This document shows positions 1 to 11,030 of a DNA stretch of 64,000 bases, piece after piece. This stretch comes from Aedes albopictus (lineage: Eukaryota; Arthropoda; Insecta; Diptera; Culicidae). The position numbers and the translations under genes were made by a program. The number at the start of each line of letters is the position of its first letter. Within the stretch, counting starts at the first letter, position 1. Location: NCBI RefSeq assembly GCF_035046485.1, contig NC_085137.1, positions 343,966,505 to 344,030,504 of the forward strand, in the 5' to 3' direction. The notes beneath the pieces are model-generated. The model saw nothing but the letters and a program-made list of their open reading frames with translations, did no database searches and was not told the DNA's origin.

Positions 1-1015
1 AGGATTTTTACTGATTTTCTCCCTAGATAAATGACATATCTTACCAGAAATGCGATAATCTGGGGGAATATGGTAAAACGGGCATGACAATCATTCATGT
101 GGTCAAGTTTAACATTTTATTAATATCCGCAATATATATGAGCATGATCGGTCGAGTTTTCATACTTCAAGATCATTTCCGCTTCTGAAAATACATGAAT
201 TTCTATAAAAACGGCTAAAAAATTGAGGAATTGGGGTAAAATGAGCATGTTAACGATCCGTGCGGCCTATGGAACCGGTTTTATTGGATTCCCCGCACAT
301 TTTTTCATTAGAAAAGTATAACTTCGTAAATCTCATTCGTGGTTTTCAAAAGTTACAGAATTCTTTGTCGGTTTTGTACCTTATTTTCCCACTGTGCAGT
401 GGTTGGCATGTGACCCAATCAGTCGCATCTTTTTGAACAGTATTCTTTGAGAAATTTCAGAAGCAATTTCCAAGATCCATAAACTTTCTGGTCCTTGGAT
501 TGACATATTCCTTTATATACAATGAATTTCACTAAATTATGTTTTTTTTTTCAGAAGCGGCTCAATTGTTACATTTGTTTAAATTATAATTATCTCAGTT
601 TCTCATAAGAGTCCGCTATTTAGAAAAAAAATAAGATCAGTAACCAGTCTGATTTTGCCTTGACAGCACTGGTCTAATATTTGACTTCGTGAACTTCTAC
701 TTAAAGGAAATCCTTTATAAACTCCATGGTGAACGTTCTCAAGAAATCTCTCAAAAATTTACAACTGAATTCTCGTGGGGATAGTTTTTAATTAAACTCC
801 TGATTCCCTCACGTTCAAACCTTCAAACACAAGACAAATAATTCTGTGTTGGCATTTTTTAAAGACTAGCAATAATAATTTTTCAACACATATTGTGCCT
901 ATGAACTTCAGGCATTACGTATGAATAACAATTTACTAAAATTAAAATTGAAAAAATCACGTCGCTGACTTAAATTACTATATACGCAGGTGAAATGTGC
1001 TTCGGCGCACACGTC
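1..1015. other. Intergenic DNA, no gene seen
   Basis: AT-rich sequence with no long reading frame, no RNA-gene signature and no repeat that I can pair with another part of the window. Confidence 0.5.
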
Positions 1016-1017
1016 TA

Positions 1018-1066
1018 GCTGAAACGAAGGTTTGTCCCAGTAATGACGTTGCCAAGAAGAAGAAAG
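1018..1066 (+). repeat. 3' end fragment of a Feilai-type SINE
   Basis: The stretch running through GTCCCAGTAATGACGTTGCC and a short AAG-rich tail matches the 3' ends of the complete SINEs at 24463-24770 and 58530-58807. The tRNA-like head is missing, so this is a 5'-truncated relic. Confidence 0.6.
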
Positions 1067-1159
1067 GTCTTGCTGGATCTTTTGTACCGAATTTTTGATT
1101 AATTTCAGTGTGAGCCCAACAACTTGAAAACATGATGATTAACCTGGGCCTGTTAGGGG

Positions 1160-1412
1160 AATATCTGTAAATAAAAAGAAAATCGCGTTAAGTACTGTAC
1201 CTTTGAATTCCACTAAGAATTTGCATCCTTTGACAGATACGTATTTCGACCTCAACTGTAAGGTCGTCTTCAGTGTCTTGTACTTGAGTCGAGTCAAGTA
1301 CAAGACACTGAAGACGACCTTACAGTTGAGGTCGAAATACGTATCTGTCAAAGGATGCAAATTCTTAGTGGAATTCAAAGGAACGGTACTTAACGTGATT
1401 TTCTTTTTATTT
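1160..1412. mobile_element. Near-perfect palindromic MITE
   Basis: The two halves are almost exact reverse complements, centred near 1290. As a result the same short peptide frame appears on both strands. The motif CCTTTGACAGATACG followed by TATTTCGA also occurs in the inverted-repeat element at 20871-21034, so the two belong to related families. A direct repeat AACTTGAAAACA lies outside both ends (1121-1132, 1413-1424) and may or may not be the target duplication. There is no transposase. Confidence 0.75.
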
Positions 1413-1589
1413 AACTTGAAAACAGCTTAATGAGCATACTTCAATCTGTTATCTTAGCTACCAGAATGTTTCATTTGGAACTTTATCGGAATTGTGTAGA
1501 AATTTATATAGAAGCGTATTAAGTCATCTGCCGTTCTAGGCAGAACGGCGTAGAACGGCAGTCATGGGAAGTAGAACTTTTTATCTATA

Positions 1590-1611
1590 TCTATATATAT
1601 AAAAATGAATT

Positions 1612-1682
<71 letters not shown>

Positions 1683-1898
1683 GACCGCTATGCATTCGGA
1701 AACTACTGAACCGATCGGTGTGAAATTTTGTATGTGGGTGCTGTTGGGGCCGGGGAAGGTTCTTAGCTTGGTGTGAGACCTCTCCGGTCTTTGGAACGGG
1801 GGGCTCCCACACAGATGACTTCGCCGGGGACGTCCCTATGGAGCTGTGTGTCAAAAAACACAGTAGGCAGGCAGTACGACGTTTGCCGGGACAGCTAG
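1590..1898 (+). mobile_element. Non-autonomous Helitron-like element with CTGT microsatellite
   Basis: The element starts with TC followed by a TATATATAAAA stretch, carries a (CTGT)n tract near its 5' end and ends in CTAG. The flanking bases are A on the left and T on the right, as expected for Helitron insertion between A and T. The terminal motif GCCGGGACAGCTAG is shared with the ends at 2150 and 32776. It encodes no Rep/helicase. Confidence 0.65.
1613..1683 (+). repeat. (CTGT)n microsatellite
   Basis: About 17 uninterrupted tetranucleotide units inside the Helitron-like element. The minus-strand frame across it (repeating DRQT residues) is a translation artefact. Confidence 0.95.
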
Positions 1899-1904
1899 TA
1901 TATA

Positions 1905-2150
1905 ATAAAAATGCAGTGGCATACGTGGGACCGCGCATAACTTGCGAATGGAAGGTCTGATTTTGATCGTCTTAGATTTGTTCTGTTAGTTTTCACCCAA
2001 GGAAGGTTTATGAGGCATAAAACATGAAAAAAATGAGAGTTTTTGAAAATCGATCTTCCATACATTTTGTGGCCGGAGACTTAGTCTTGGATAGAAAATT
2101 GAAACGTCAAAAACGCAGTAGGCAAGACAAAGTTTGCCGGGTACAGCTAG
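1905..2150 (+). mobile_element. Second Helitron-like element
   Basis: It begins near ATGCAGTGGCATACGTGGGA and ends GCCGGGTACAGCTAG followed by T. It is homologous over its length to 32541-32776, including the motif CAGTAGGCAAGACAAAGTTT. The 5' boundary is approximate. It sits directly behind the first Helitron-like copy. Confidence 0.55.
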
Positions 2151-2537
2151 TTATCTATGATTATCTCTGTATCATTCAGTTGTTTACCAAAGTACCACTT
2201 CCACCCTTCAATCACCCCATGTCTATTGGTCAAAATAGTTTCGTTCTTTCCCATGTATGAATTACAGAACATGTTAACGAAGTTTTCATGGGATTTGTAC
2301 ATTACAACAGTCTCTAAACACTCAAATGCATATTCAAAAACAAATGTATTCCTTTTATCACTGCATTTCTTTTTGGATATGCATCATGCTCGAGCATCAT
2401 TCTTGACTGGGGCAATGTTTTTAATGCAAACCCATGATGATGTAGCAGCTTAACAACGCTCCTGTGGATGTGTAAGGATGTGATCAAGCTCATTTTTATT
2501 TAAATATTCCAAAAAAAAACTAACCAACGTGCAAACT

Positions 2538-2543
2538 TTTATT
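2538..2543 (-). other. Polyadenylation signal of the LRIM-like gene
   Basis: TTTATT on the plus strand reads AATAAA on the minus strand, about 50 bases past the stop codon at 2595. It would give a very short 3' UTR. Confidence 0.55.
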
Positions 2544-2594
2544 AGGTTGTTTAAACACTAACACACAGAGGTGAGGTCACACATCAATAAATTC

Positions 2595-4226
2595 CTAGTC
2601 GATTATTACCGCTTGCCCGGTGCGTTGATTCACAGTAGATTTGCACCGGGCCAGTTTCTCGCTCAGAGTCTTCAATTCGTTCTGGGCACGATCCAGTGAG
2701 TTTTTCAAGCTTGATTTCTCCCCATTTACAGTTTTGAGCTCCGCTTCCGCAATGGCCAGACGACTCATAGTTTCACGTAATGATTTCGAGAGATCGTGAA
2801 CTTCCTCGGAATATCGGGAGATTGGTTGTTGAGTACTTACTGTAACAACCGGAACTGCTACTTGCTTTTGACTTGCCGTCATGGATGGCTTGACGGTTGA
2901 TGAAAGTTCAACTTTGTCTTTATCCGCTCGAAATATCTCGGACAATTTTTGTGATTCAAGCATAACAAGTTCGTCGAAGGTAGTACCCAAGTCTCGGCAG
3001 CATAAACCTCTCTTCTTAACCTGATAACTTCCACACATCTCATCATTGGATTTCACAGCTACTTTCTTCGCACCAAGTTGCGTGAGCATTCCTTCCATAT
3101 CTGAACAAGCCCAATCATTTCCATTAAGCGAAACCGTTTGCAACCTCGGAAAGTTGGTTGCTCCTTTCGTAACCTCAAACTTGACCAAATAGTTATTGTT
3201 CAGGAGCAGTTTCTGCGCCTGCGAGAATCCTCTGCAATCGTGCACTGATAAGCGACTTAGCTCGTTGTTTGACAGATCTACCGACTCAAGCGGAACGAGC
3301 TTCACATCAGACGTCGTCACGGCGAATATGTTATTATGGGCCAGATTCAACTCCACGAGGGATGGCATGTTTTTAAACAAAGCAAAATCTACACTGAGAA
3401 TACGATTGTACGAGAGATCGATGTAGGTCATCTTGCCGAAGCGTGTGAGTGCATGAATGTTGCTCAACCGATTATGCGATGCATCCAAATGTTCCAGGAG
3501 AAATATGAAGGATTGTTTATCCGTGGTCAGTTTGTGAATGTGATTGTTACGTGCTACGATTCGCTTTACATGTCTCGGTATTGTGACAGTTGAGATTAGA
3601 TTGTTGCTCAAGTCGATTTGTTCTAACTGACGCAAATCGTTCAGCGGATCCCAATTGATGAAGATTAGTTGATTTGTCGAGATGTTCAGCTGACGAAGCT
3701 TGTTGCATCCAATAAGTTCGATACCATTGAAGAGATGCAACCGGTTTTGAGCCATGTTGACCGCTTCCAGGTTCTGACATGCTCCGAACACATCTTGCGG
3801 TAGGATGCCTATCGAATTAATCGATACGTCTAAGTGTTTTAACTTTGGTGATTTGGCAAATGCATCCACAGAAAGCTTTTTCAATCCTACTCCGATTGCT
3901 CGGAATGATTCCAACTGAGGAAACCTGTTGAACACAAGTTCCGGAATGTACTCCAATTGGGAGTTCTCGAAAATGATCTCCTTCTCTGCAGTGGCACGAG
4001 TATTATTATCAATGACATCTTTTTCCAGGACTTTGATTGATCGAAGCTTACATGTTCCAGCCTGTTGTGTTTGAACACAGTTCAATGGAAGGGCGGTTTT
4101 GGTTGCCTGTGAGCTAACGAGCTCAAGGGTTGCAAAAATACTATGAAAAGAAATTATGAATATAGATTATTATAAAATTGAATGCCTAACAACTTACCAT
4201 AGAAAAAGTACCGCTTTCAACTGCAT
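2595..4226 (-). CDS. Secreted leucine-rich repeat / coiled-coil protein, LRIM/APL1-type immune factor
   Basis: The gene has two exons: 4226-4198 and 4140-2595. The 57-bp intron (4197-4141) has GTAAG and CATAG boundaries and splits the tenth codon. The ATG at 4226 supplies a signal peptide (MQLKAVLFLC...VSSQ); frames starting near 4085 miss it. The product is 524 residues. An N-terminal Cys pair (31, 41) precedes about eleven LRRs (roughly 63-350, with LDLSxN-type cores). These are capped by Cys355 and Cys379 and the double cysteine 390-391, followed by a linker and a coiled coil at about 454-511 with a Cys near its end. This order is the known LRIM layout; LRIM1 and APL1 in Anopheles are haemolymph proteins that form disulfide-linked, coiled-coil complexes acting with TEP1. 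I infer an immune role here. I cannot say which LRIM it is. Confidence 0.85.
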
Positions 4227-4236
4227 AGCGAGGCTG

Positions 4237-4241
4237 ACTGA
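4237..4241 (-). promoter_or_regulatory. Initiator-like TCAGT upstream of the LRIM-like gene
   Basis: On the minus strand TTTTCAGTCAGCC lies just before the ATG. If A at 4239 is +1, the leader is only 13 bases, and GGTAC at +28 to +32 matches four of five positions of the arthropod DPE. No TATA box is evident. The leader is suspiciously short, so the real start may lie further upstream. Confidence 0.35.
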
Positions 4242-4746
4242 AAATGATTGCATGTGCAAAAAAATAAACAGGCGAAATGTGGAAATAAGCATTTAACTGA
4301 TAGCGTAACGTTAAGAAACTCATTGATTAGACATTTTCAAGACATTATCAAAAAACACAAATTCTTCTTACTTCTGACCTCATGGAAGGCCTTTAAGATG
4401 AATACAAATACATGCAAAAACATGATTGCCATCTCCCTAATCGGTTGATGGCAAAACATTAGTTACTAATTTTGTCTACCAATTGCGAAAAAACTCAAAT
4501 TTCATTTGAACAGAAACAGTTCAAGAAGCATTAAGCATTTTTATCATCTTCTCTTAAAAATCCCTTCATTCATACGCTGACTTCATCAGGAACAGTAATT
4601 AACAACGAACATGCGTCATAGCGAAGGAAAACACAGAACCCTTATTCAAGCTATCAGAAATATCAACGAATAATGTAATTACAAAATACTAGAGTTCACC
4701 ATTATACAAACATTTTATCGAATTAGTGTTCTGCAAGTAGGTACCA
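4242..4746. other. Upstream flank of the LRIM-like gene
   Basis: AT-rich DNA without coding signal. I looked for kappaB-like GGGRNNYYCC motifs and saw none that stands out. Confidence 0.4.
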
Positions 4747-5127
4747 TCCCGATCAGAAAGGCATAACAAAATTATAACGGATTGAGTTATTTATTTCAAA
4801 GATTTTTCATAACAGAAGGAGTTATAAAATTCGCCGGTTAGGTGTTAAAATAACAAAAAATATAACTGAAATTGCTCTAGCCATAACATAATTATAACAG
4901 GTGTTGATACAATTTTAACAAATTTATAACAACGTGAGATATAATAAATATTGGATGATCAATAAATTATAACAAATGTTGTTATAAATTAGATATAAAT
5001 ATATTGGGTAAAAATTTAGTTGGGTAAATTTTAACTCATTTTTTGGGTAATTTTTATTAAAAGTGTTATTTATTTTTAGTGACAAGTTTTTTGTATAAAA
5101 AATTTCCCCCACGTACTATATAAAAAA

Positions 5128-5207
5128 CCCCCACTCAGACGGGAATTGAACCAAGGACGCCAGCCTTCAACTGCAATCCGGCGCCTTTATCAATGAGGCC
5201 ATTGCAG
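5128..5207 (-). repeat. tRNA-like SINE head or pseudo-tRNA
   Basis: Read on the minus strand, it has an A-box-like TGGCCTCATTGATAAAGG and a B box GGTTCAATTCC, spaced as in a tRNA and about 80 bases long. Acceptor-stem pairing is poor and there is no clean anticodon loop, so I read it as a SINE head and not a functional tRNA gene. Confidence 0.5.
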
Positions 5208-6264
5208 CACTTGAAGTGAAGGGCGGTATATGATCAAGTGGTTCTTCGTTTTGACGGTCGGTCTATAAATAGACTCACTTTTCCAACGTACAGGGGAGAG
5301 AAAATATGACGTCACATAAAAGTGCTCTTGGTACAATTGATCGCAATTACGTCATCTTAGGATATAATAACAAAAGTGGATATAATTAAGTTATAATTGT
5401 AACTCAAACATTATCTCTGCATTTTGGCTTCATCTCATGATTCAGACCAGAAATAAATGCATGTCGTATCTTAATCAAAGTTGTAGAGCTAGTTAATGCC
5501 TCTTAAACAGTGAAAAGAGGGGTATACAATTTCACCTTCTGTTGGTGCTAGCGAGTAATTAAATTAGAACATTTTGACATGTGTTATTAAATAATTATCT
5601 AATGCTCTTCACCATCAAGGAAGTTTCTGTCTATGGCAAAGTTATGCAGTAGTCTTGGGGTTGGAAACTTCACCGCTTCGTGGCGTTATTGTACATTTCT
5701 GGAGATTGTCAGATTTAGATGGCTTGTGAAATAAAAAAAAATAGTGTTTAAAGCACAATTTTAACACATGGTACGACAATTAACATACTAAAGCAATTCT
5801 GTGACGTTCGCTTTGCCTCGTGATCTCATATTAGGGGGAAACTGATTAAACTGATTAAACGTCGCGATCACCAAGGCAATCTTTGATTATTTCATTCGCA
5901 AAATCATGGAACATTTCAATTAAGCAGAAAATCATGGCTTACGCAGCAGTTTAATCTGTTTAGTGAGTACCCCTATTATGTTTTTATTTTCAGCAAAAAA
6001 AAAATTTAAACAAGAAATTCCCCCACTAGTCGAAAGCACCTAGTCAGCATTTGCTTCGGAATTTGCTCAAAATGCATGAAGATGTCCATCAACATTTCGG
6101 TAAAAAAGAAATAGCCTTCTGCTAGGTATTGATTGGTTTTTCAATTTTCTTATTTTGAACTACTTTACTGTATTTGATTTCAGTTGAGATTCTATTTCAT
6201 TGAGTAAGTCTTATTTGAATAATTGCTTTCAAATTGTGGAAGTTAATGGAAATCATTGAAGTCC

Positions 6265-6500
6265 GATCGATATTCTATCGGGAGTGCCACAAGGATCGGT
6301 TTCAGGACCAGCCATATTTTTCGGCGGCCTTCCATCATCTTAGAAAGTATGTAATATCCACATGTTTGCAGATGATAAGAAGCTGTATTTCTACTGAATT
6401 AAAAAGGATGTTAATTGCATGGCAATGAAACGTGACTAGCGATATGACGTGACGAATTTAGATATAAATTTCAAAGCTCCACAAATAATTTGTTATCGAT
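6265..6500 (+). pseudogene. Reverse transcriptase relic of a non-LTR retrotransposon
   Basis: The sequence from 6272 translates to ILSGVPQGSVSGPAIF, the classic RT block preceding the catalytic site. About 90 bases later, in a different frame, MFADDKKLYF gives the FADD catalytic motif. The LY ending and GVPQGS block suit Jockey/CR1/R1-like LINEs and not the RTE clade seen at 45-48 kb. The frameshift between the blocks and the stops around them show it is dead. Confidence 0.7.
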
Positions 6501-7319
6501 CAATTCTTCAAAAACTAAGGTGATTTTAATTTGCAGACGACTAATTGATCCAGATGTGTCATGTTAATTCAATAACAATGATGAATCTTTTAATTTTAGA
6601 ATAATTTATTAAAACAATCTACAAACTGCAAAACCTATGGAGGATTGTGAAGTTTAAAACTTACTTCAGGAATGTTAACAGTTTCAATAAAAGTCATCTT
6701 TTGCATATCCATTTTGTTGCCTCACTTATCATAGCTTCATGTGACCGTTTGAGAGTTGCATTAACCCTAGTAGGATGTTGATGTCAATATGACCCAGACA
6801 GGCACGCTGAACGTGCACTACGCCATCGTGATTCAAAAAACCTAACATCTTAGGAGGATTAAATCACTGCATACGTTGGGCATTCAATTTGACTATATAC
6901 TCTAGTGTGGCTCACCTACAATGACAACTGCTGGGAAACTCATTTCTTATTTTTTTTTTTAACTACGTTGCTGTGCGATGCGAAGGCTTAAGCAACCGTC
7001 ATCCTTTTTGGAGTTTTCTTGCTGTAAATCAAAACATGGACCATGAAAATATATTCACTGCATTCTATTCTTCATGTGGAGTACAATGAATATATTTTCA
7101 TAGTAAAGACTTTTGTTTTGAACAAAAAAATTGCTTCCATATGTTTGATAACGGTGATGATTTCAATGACAAATTGTTCAACGTTAACCAGCCGCAGTGT
7201 ATTTTCAGTCCTGTCCCAGGGTGCGTGCGTGGCCTGGCGCGATCTAATGCTGCGCATTTCGAACGCAGCTGGCTAAGAATCCAAGACAAGCGCGACAATA
7301 TCTATCTGAGCTCTCTTAA

Positions 7320-7612
7320 AGGTTTGGATCATGATTCAAACATGTCAAAAATGCTGCATTAGTTTATTAAAGGTTTGATTTATGTTAGTGTTTTTGAGCG
7401 TAGATAATCAAGAAATCGATTGTGAACTTCCAATGAGGGATAACCCTCAATCTACAAGTATGTCAGTAATAGTTATTTATGCAACGAGTTGCAAAATGAG
7501 GATTTTTACAGCACGAGCCGTACATTTACCCAACGAGGCTTGCCGAGTTGCATAAATATCCTGAACTTTCTTAAGGGTCTGGATCATGATTCAAACTTGT
7601 CAAAAATACTGT
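7320..7612 (+). repeat. Direct repeat pair around a palindromic segment
   Basis: TGGATCATGATTCAAAC followed by an A/T run occurs near 7325 and again near 7580. Between them, ATTTATGCAACGAGTTGC and its approximate reverse complement (ending 7559) form an inverted repeat. The family is unrecognised. Confidence 0.4.
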
Positions 7613-7911
7613 ATTTTACAAGCACAGTAGCACCGCACAGCGGCGTAACTGCATACCACACACCACCTGTAAAAAATCATTTTAAATAAACTGCATTTTC
7701 AAAACTATAACTGAGTTTGTTATAATATTCATATAAAGATGATCAGAATGAATTTATTTGTATTATAACTGACCTTGTTATAATTTTGATATAATTAAAT
7801 CAGGTTTTCAAATATTTTTTGTCAAATATATCTAAATATAACAAACGGTGATATATCTATCAACCGCTGATATAATTTTGTTACATTTTTGTTATGCCTT
7901 TCTGATCGGGA

Positions 7912-9790
7912 TACGTCCCTAGCCAAATGCTGCTCCCTGGATGGCGATGAACGAGCGTACCCGAACAAACACATCCGACAGCGGATGTCCTTCAACGTAT
8001 TACCTAAGTAAGTTTGCGGATGTTCCTCTTCAGGAGAGGACCCCTGCTGACTGTGGTGCTGCTGCTGCCTGCTGCTGCTTCACATGATGCGTGAGATGGC
8101 TTGTTTGAACAGGGGCCATTAACACACGAAGACAAACAACTTTTGCTGGGGAGTGTGTTGGCGTAGTAGTTGCTCTGGCGAGGAAGGAAATTGTGTTTTT
8201 TTCCTCATACTTTCCTGTTTTGGTCCGACAACACAGGAAGAAAAGTGAATTTTGTGGATACGACAAACTCTCGAGTTACTGCCATGTAGCAGCAAATAGC
8301 GACGAAAATTGAGCGAGTAGGTAAACTTTGTGTTGTAATTAAAGCATTGTAATGCACTGATGGAAAATCACAGAACCAGTTGGTGGCTTCATTGAAATTT
8401 CATGCTCGAAAAATGTGATAATCATGGACACAAAATAATACGATGGATAGAGTGAAATTCATATTGAGAAAACCATACGCATACAACATGCACTACACAA
8501 TGCAATGACGTAGTTGTGTCAAATCACTTAGGGAAACAAAGTCCAAAATTACAAGGTTGGGTAAAATGGCCCAACTCACCAAATCTTTCCTGACACCATT
8601 ACTATAGGCAAATGGTGTCAAGATATGTTTGCATTAAACATTCTTCTAGAAGCTTGGCCGCCAAACCCACAGAAAATTTTTGAATTCGATTTCTCAATGA
8701 AAATCGGTAACTTCCATTTTTTCGTGCTTGCAGTTAAGATTTTCTGGTGATTTTATTGCCAACCAAGTGTTTCCAAGGAGATTGAGACACGCATGGAGGC
8801 GCATGGTTGTTGATTTCTGCGTTATTCATGTTAGGGGTCATTGAAATATGACGACCATCGATTAGCGGGTTTAGCGGGTGCTTGCTTTCTTTCCCACTTT
8901 CTCCTGGAAATGTAAATCTATGTCCACGTCCTACAATACGTAGAGTATAATCACTCTTCTTCAGCCTATGCCCCATGTTTATTATATTCCAAAAACAGAC
9001 TGTTTTGCACCAATTGTTTCCGTTCTTTTTGTTATTAAAAGCATGCCTACTCCCAACAAAAAAAAAAATCAAAAATATCAAACAAAACAAATAGCGCTTA
9101 TGAGCTTTGTTTTCGATAGGATAAAAAATGAGATAACTATGCTGAAGATGAGTTCCGTTCCCCAACCTCTTTGACTTTTATTCATTTAAATTATCAGGAG
9201 TACACGATACTGCATTGCATTGTAAATGGCCGTTGAAATACGAAGAAATTTTGCTTCAATTTCACATTTGAAAAATAAATTTGCTTACCACTTCATGCAT
9301 CATACACTAACCACACAGCAAAAAAAAAACAACTAATGCATCTGTTCCTGTAGCTGCTTTTATCCGGTTATGCCAAATTAATTATAAACTGGCAAATCAC
9401 CGAACGTTCGAAGCATTAAGAAATGCGTAGCAATTGATTATACCTTTATACCAGCAACCATAAACTTGTTTTGCTCACACGTGTAGGAAGTAAAGACCAA
9501 ATAACATTGGAACTAAAACAAAAAATAAAACAATGACTATCAAGGTACTCAAACGCATTACTCATAGATGAGGCAGCATTACTCATATAATCTGCTTCCA
9601 CGGTTCATCAGCCGCTTGCCTCGCAGTAGGTAATAACATCAACAGCAGCCACATTATCGCCTTCTAGTCGAAGGGGAATTCCCTGCAGCATCAATGAGCA
9701 CGGTGCTTTTCTGCGATCTTACGGCTTCGACAGGCTGTCCTGTGGCTTGATTGAGCGCGCGCCGGCGGTCCACCACTTGGGTTGGGCAGG
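7912..9790. other. Intergenic DNA upstream of the coiled-coil gene
   Basis: No gene seen. A CTG/CAG-rich short tract lies at about 8050-8085. The piece 8950-9175 looks like a decayed copy of the TIR MITE found intact at 18468-18682 (shared AACAAAAAAT..AAACAAAACAAATAGCGCTT-like core). There is also a small hairpin around 8590-8622 (GACACCATT / AATGGTGTC). Confidence 0.4.
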
Positions 9791-9829
9791 TTCAGTAGTT
9801 CAGAACGCGCTCTCAAAAGCAGTTCAGTG
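9791..9829 (+). promoter_or_regulatory. Initiator and DPE of the coiled-coil gene
   Basis: TTCAGTA at 9791 places +1 at A9794. Exactly at +28 to +32 stands AGTTC (9821-9825), a full match to the DPE pattern RGWYV. A second initiator-like TTCAGTG follows at 9823-9829. No TATA box is seen at -30. This is a TATA-less Inr/DPE promoter candidate with a leader of about 65 bases. Confidence 0.5.
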
Positions 9830-9858
9830 CGAGAAGTGATCAGGTTATCAACGAAGAA

Positions 9859-10665
9859 ATGCAAAAGTTAGTGCTTGCCGCTTTGACGGCAGTGATCGGC
9901 TGTGGATTAGTGCAATGTCGAGACCCGTGTGTTTCATATACAAGTGCTTTGACAGAAATTCATGAAATGCTCGATTATGAAAACGACAACCATAATTATA
10001 ATATGTATATTCACGGAGGACCATCATACGAATCCAGAGCTCGCTATATTCTCAAAAGTTTAAACGCCGATTTAAGACGAGCTAGAGCAAATAATTACAA
10101 CGGCTATAATCCGAACAAATATAATAATAGACAAGGCACTGCCAAACCTGATAGTAACTGTAAACAACTAGAAGATGCAATCCTGGCTAAAAGCCAAGAA
10201 TTCGGAATTGAAAAAATTGGCTTGGAAAGTAACTTAGTGCGCCTTAGAAAAGTATTGGACTATCAAGATGAGCGGAACAACTTCCACTCGATGCAGAATC
10301 AAGAGTGCACAACAAAGGAGCAAAAATGCGAAGAGGATAAATCCAGCCTGGAAGCCGAAATTTCAGCATTTAATTCAACTCGCAAACAACTACATAAAAC
10401 AATCAAAAGTCTCAATGACACCATCACAAAGCTTCAAAATGAAAAGAAAGTACTGCTGACAAAACTGAATGCCAATGCACCGGCCATTCATGGGGCTACC
10501 GGAATTGAGTATCCTGTTGCAGGACGCGAAATCAACAGTACAGCATCCTTTTCGACAACCGAAACGTCCATCCCAGTGCCAAATGTTACGAGTACAGAAG
10601 CTGTGGAAGTTCCGGAGTCCAGTAGCGTTATCCCGGATATTGATTTAAGGAACGATGCTAGTTAA
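9859..10665 (+). CDS. Secreted coiled-coil protein of unknown function
   Basis: The single open exon encodes 268 residues and starts with a strong signal peptide (MQKLVLAALTAVIGCGLVQC, cleavage near 20). The mature protein has four cysteines (24, 101, 150, 157), an Asn/Tyr-rich segment at 39-92, a coiled coil at about 158-204 (TIKSLNDTITKLQNEKKVLL) and a Ser/Thr/Pro/Glu-rich tail at 222-260. N-glycosylation sequons stand at N172, N186, N226 and N242. No LRR or catalytic motif is present and I do not recognise the family. It is divergent from the LRIM-like gene 5.6 kb away and shares its secreted, Cys-plus-coiled-coil design, so a haemolymph partner role is possible but unproven. An Inr/DPE promoter precedes it. 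I saw no clear AATAAA close downstream. Confidence 0.8.
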   Translation: MQKLVLAALTAVIGCGLVQCRDPCVSYTSALTEIHEMLDYENDNHNYNMYIHGGPSYESRARYILKSLNADLRRARANNYNGYNPNKYNNRQGTAKPDSNCKQLEDAILAKSQEFGIEKIGLESNLVRLRKVLDYQDERNNFHSMQNQECTTKEQKCEEDKSSLEAEISAFNSTRKQLHKTIKSLNDTITKLQNEKKVLLTKLNANAPAIHGATGIEYPVAGREINSTASFSTTETSIPVPNVTSTEAVEVPESSSVIPDIDLRNDAS

Positions 10666-11006
10666 TTTAGGAATCGAACATAATTGCAGTAGTGAACGTT
10701 TTTGAAGCACGAATAACAAATGATGCTATTTGGGAATGGTACAAGTGTTTTACTCGGCGATGACATCCCAGACTCTATTATTAATTATATCAAATTAATG
10801 GGATTGTATAAGATCAAGTGGAGGTGCGTTAGAACTTAAGTAAATATGTTTTTACAATGTTGGGTTTAGCTTCCTAAAGTCTTTGATCATTGAAAACTGA
10901 CCAAATTGTGATGAAAAACTTTTAGCAGGAAGCTGCTCAAAATTGAGTTTGACGTCATCAATCAAAGTGGCTGCTGGGAAGCAAAATTCAAACTTTAGCT
11001 ATATAA

Positions 11007-11030
11007 CCCCCCCCCCCCCCCCCCCCCCCC
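11007..11030 (+). repeat. Poly(C) tract
   Basis: 24 consecutive C residues in an otherwise AT-rich flank, about 340 bases after the coiled-coil gene's stop codon. Confidence 0.97.

Larger units (their letters stand above)
4747..7911. mobile_element. Probable TIR-bounded composite element
   Basis: The left end carries CCCGATCAGAAAGGCATAAC and the right end its reverse complement, ending at 7910. TTATAAC-type motifs crowd both flanks (4770-5110, 5360-5410, 7690-7900). The interior holds a tRNA-like SINE head and an RT relic. No target duplication longer than 2 bp is clear. The two ends could instead belong to two separate MITEs. Confidence 0.45.

Noticed and set aside
1139..1430. Paired open frames with the same peptide on both strands
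   Set aside because: They arise because the DNA is a palindrome; there is no independent coding evidence.
1591..1938. 115-residue minus-strand frame with repeated DRQT residues
   Set aside because: Translation of a CTGT microsatellite and Helitron body.
5128..5207. Functional tRNA genes at this and other tRNA-like sites (17708, 23789, 24497, 25505, 38233, 40829, 58535)
   Set aside because: Each has A/B boxes but poor acceptor pairing and/or a SINE body, tail and target duplication downstream; they are SINE heads.
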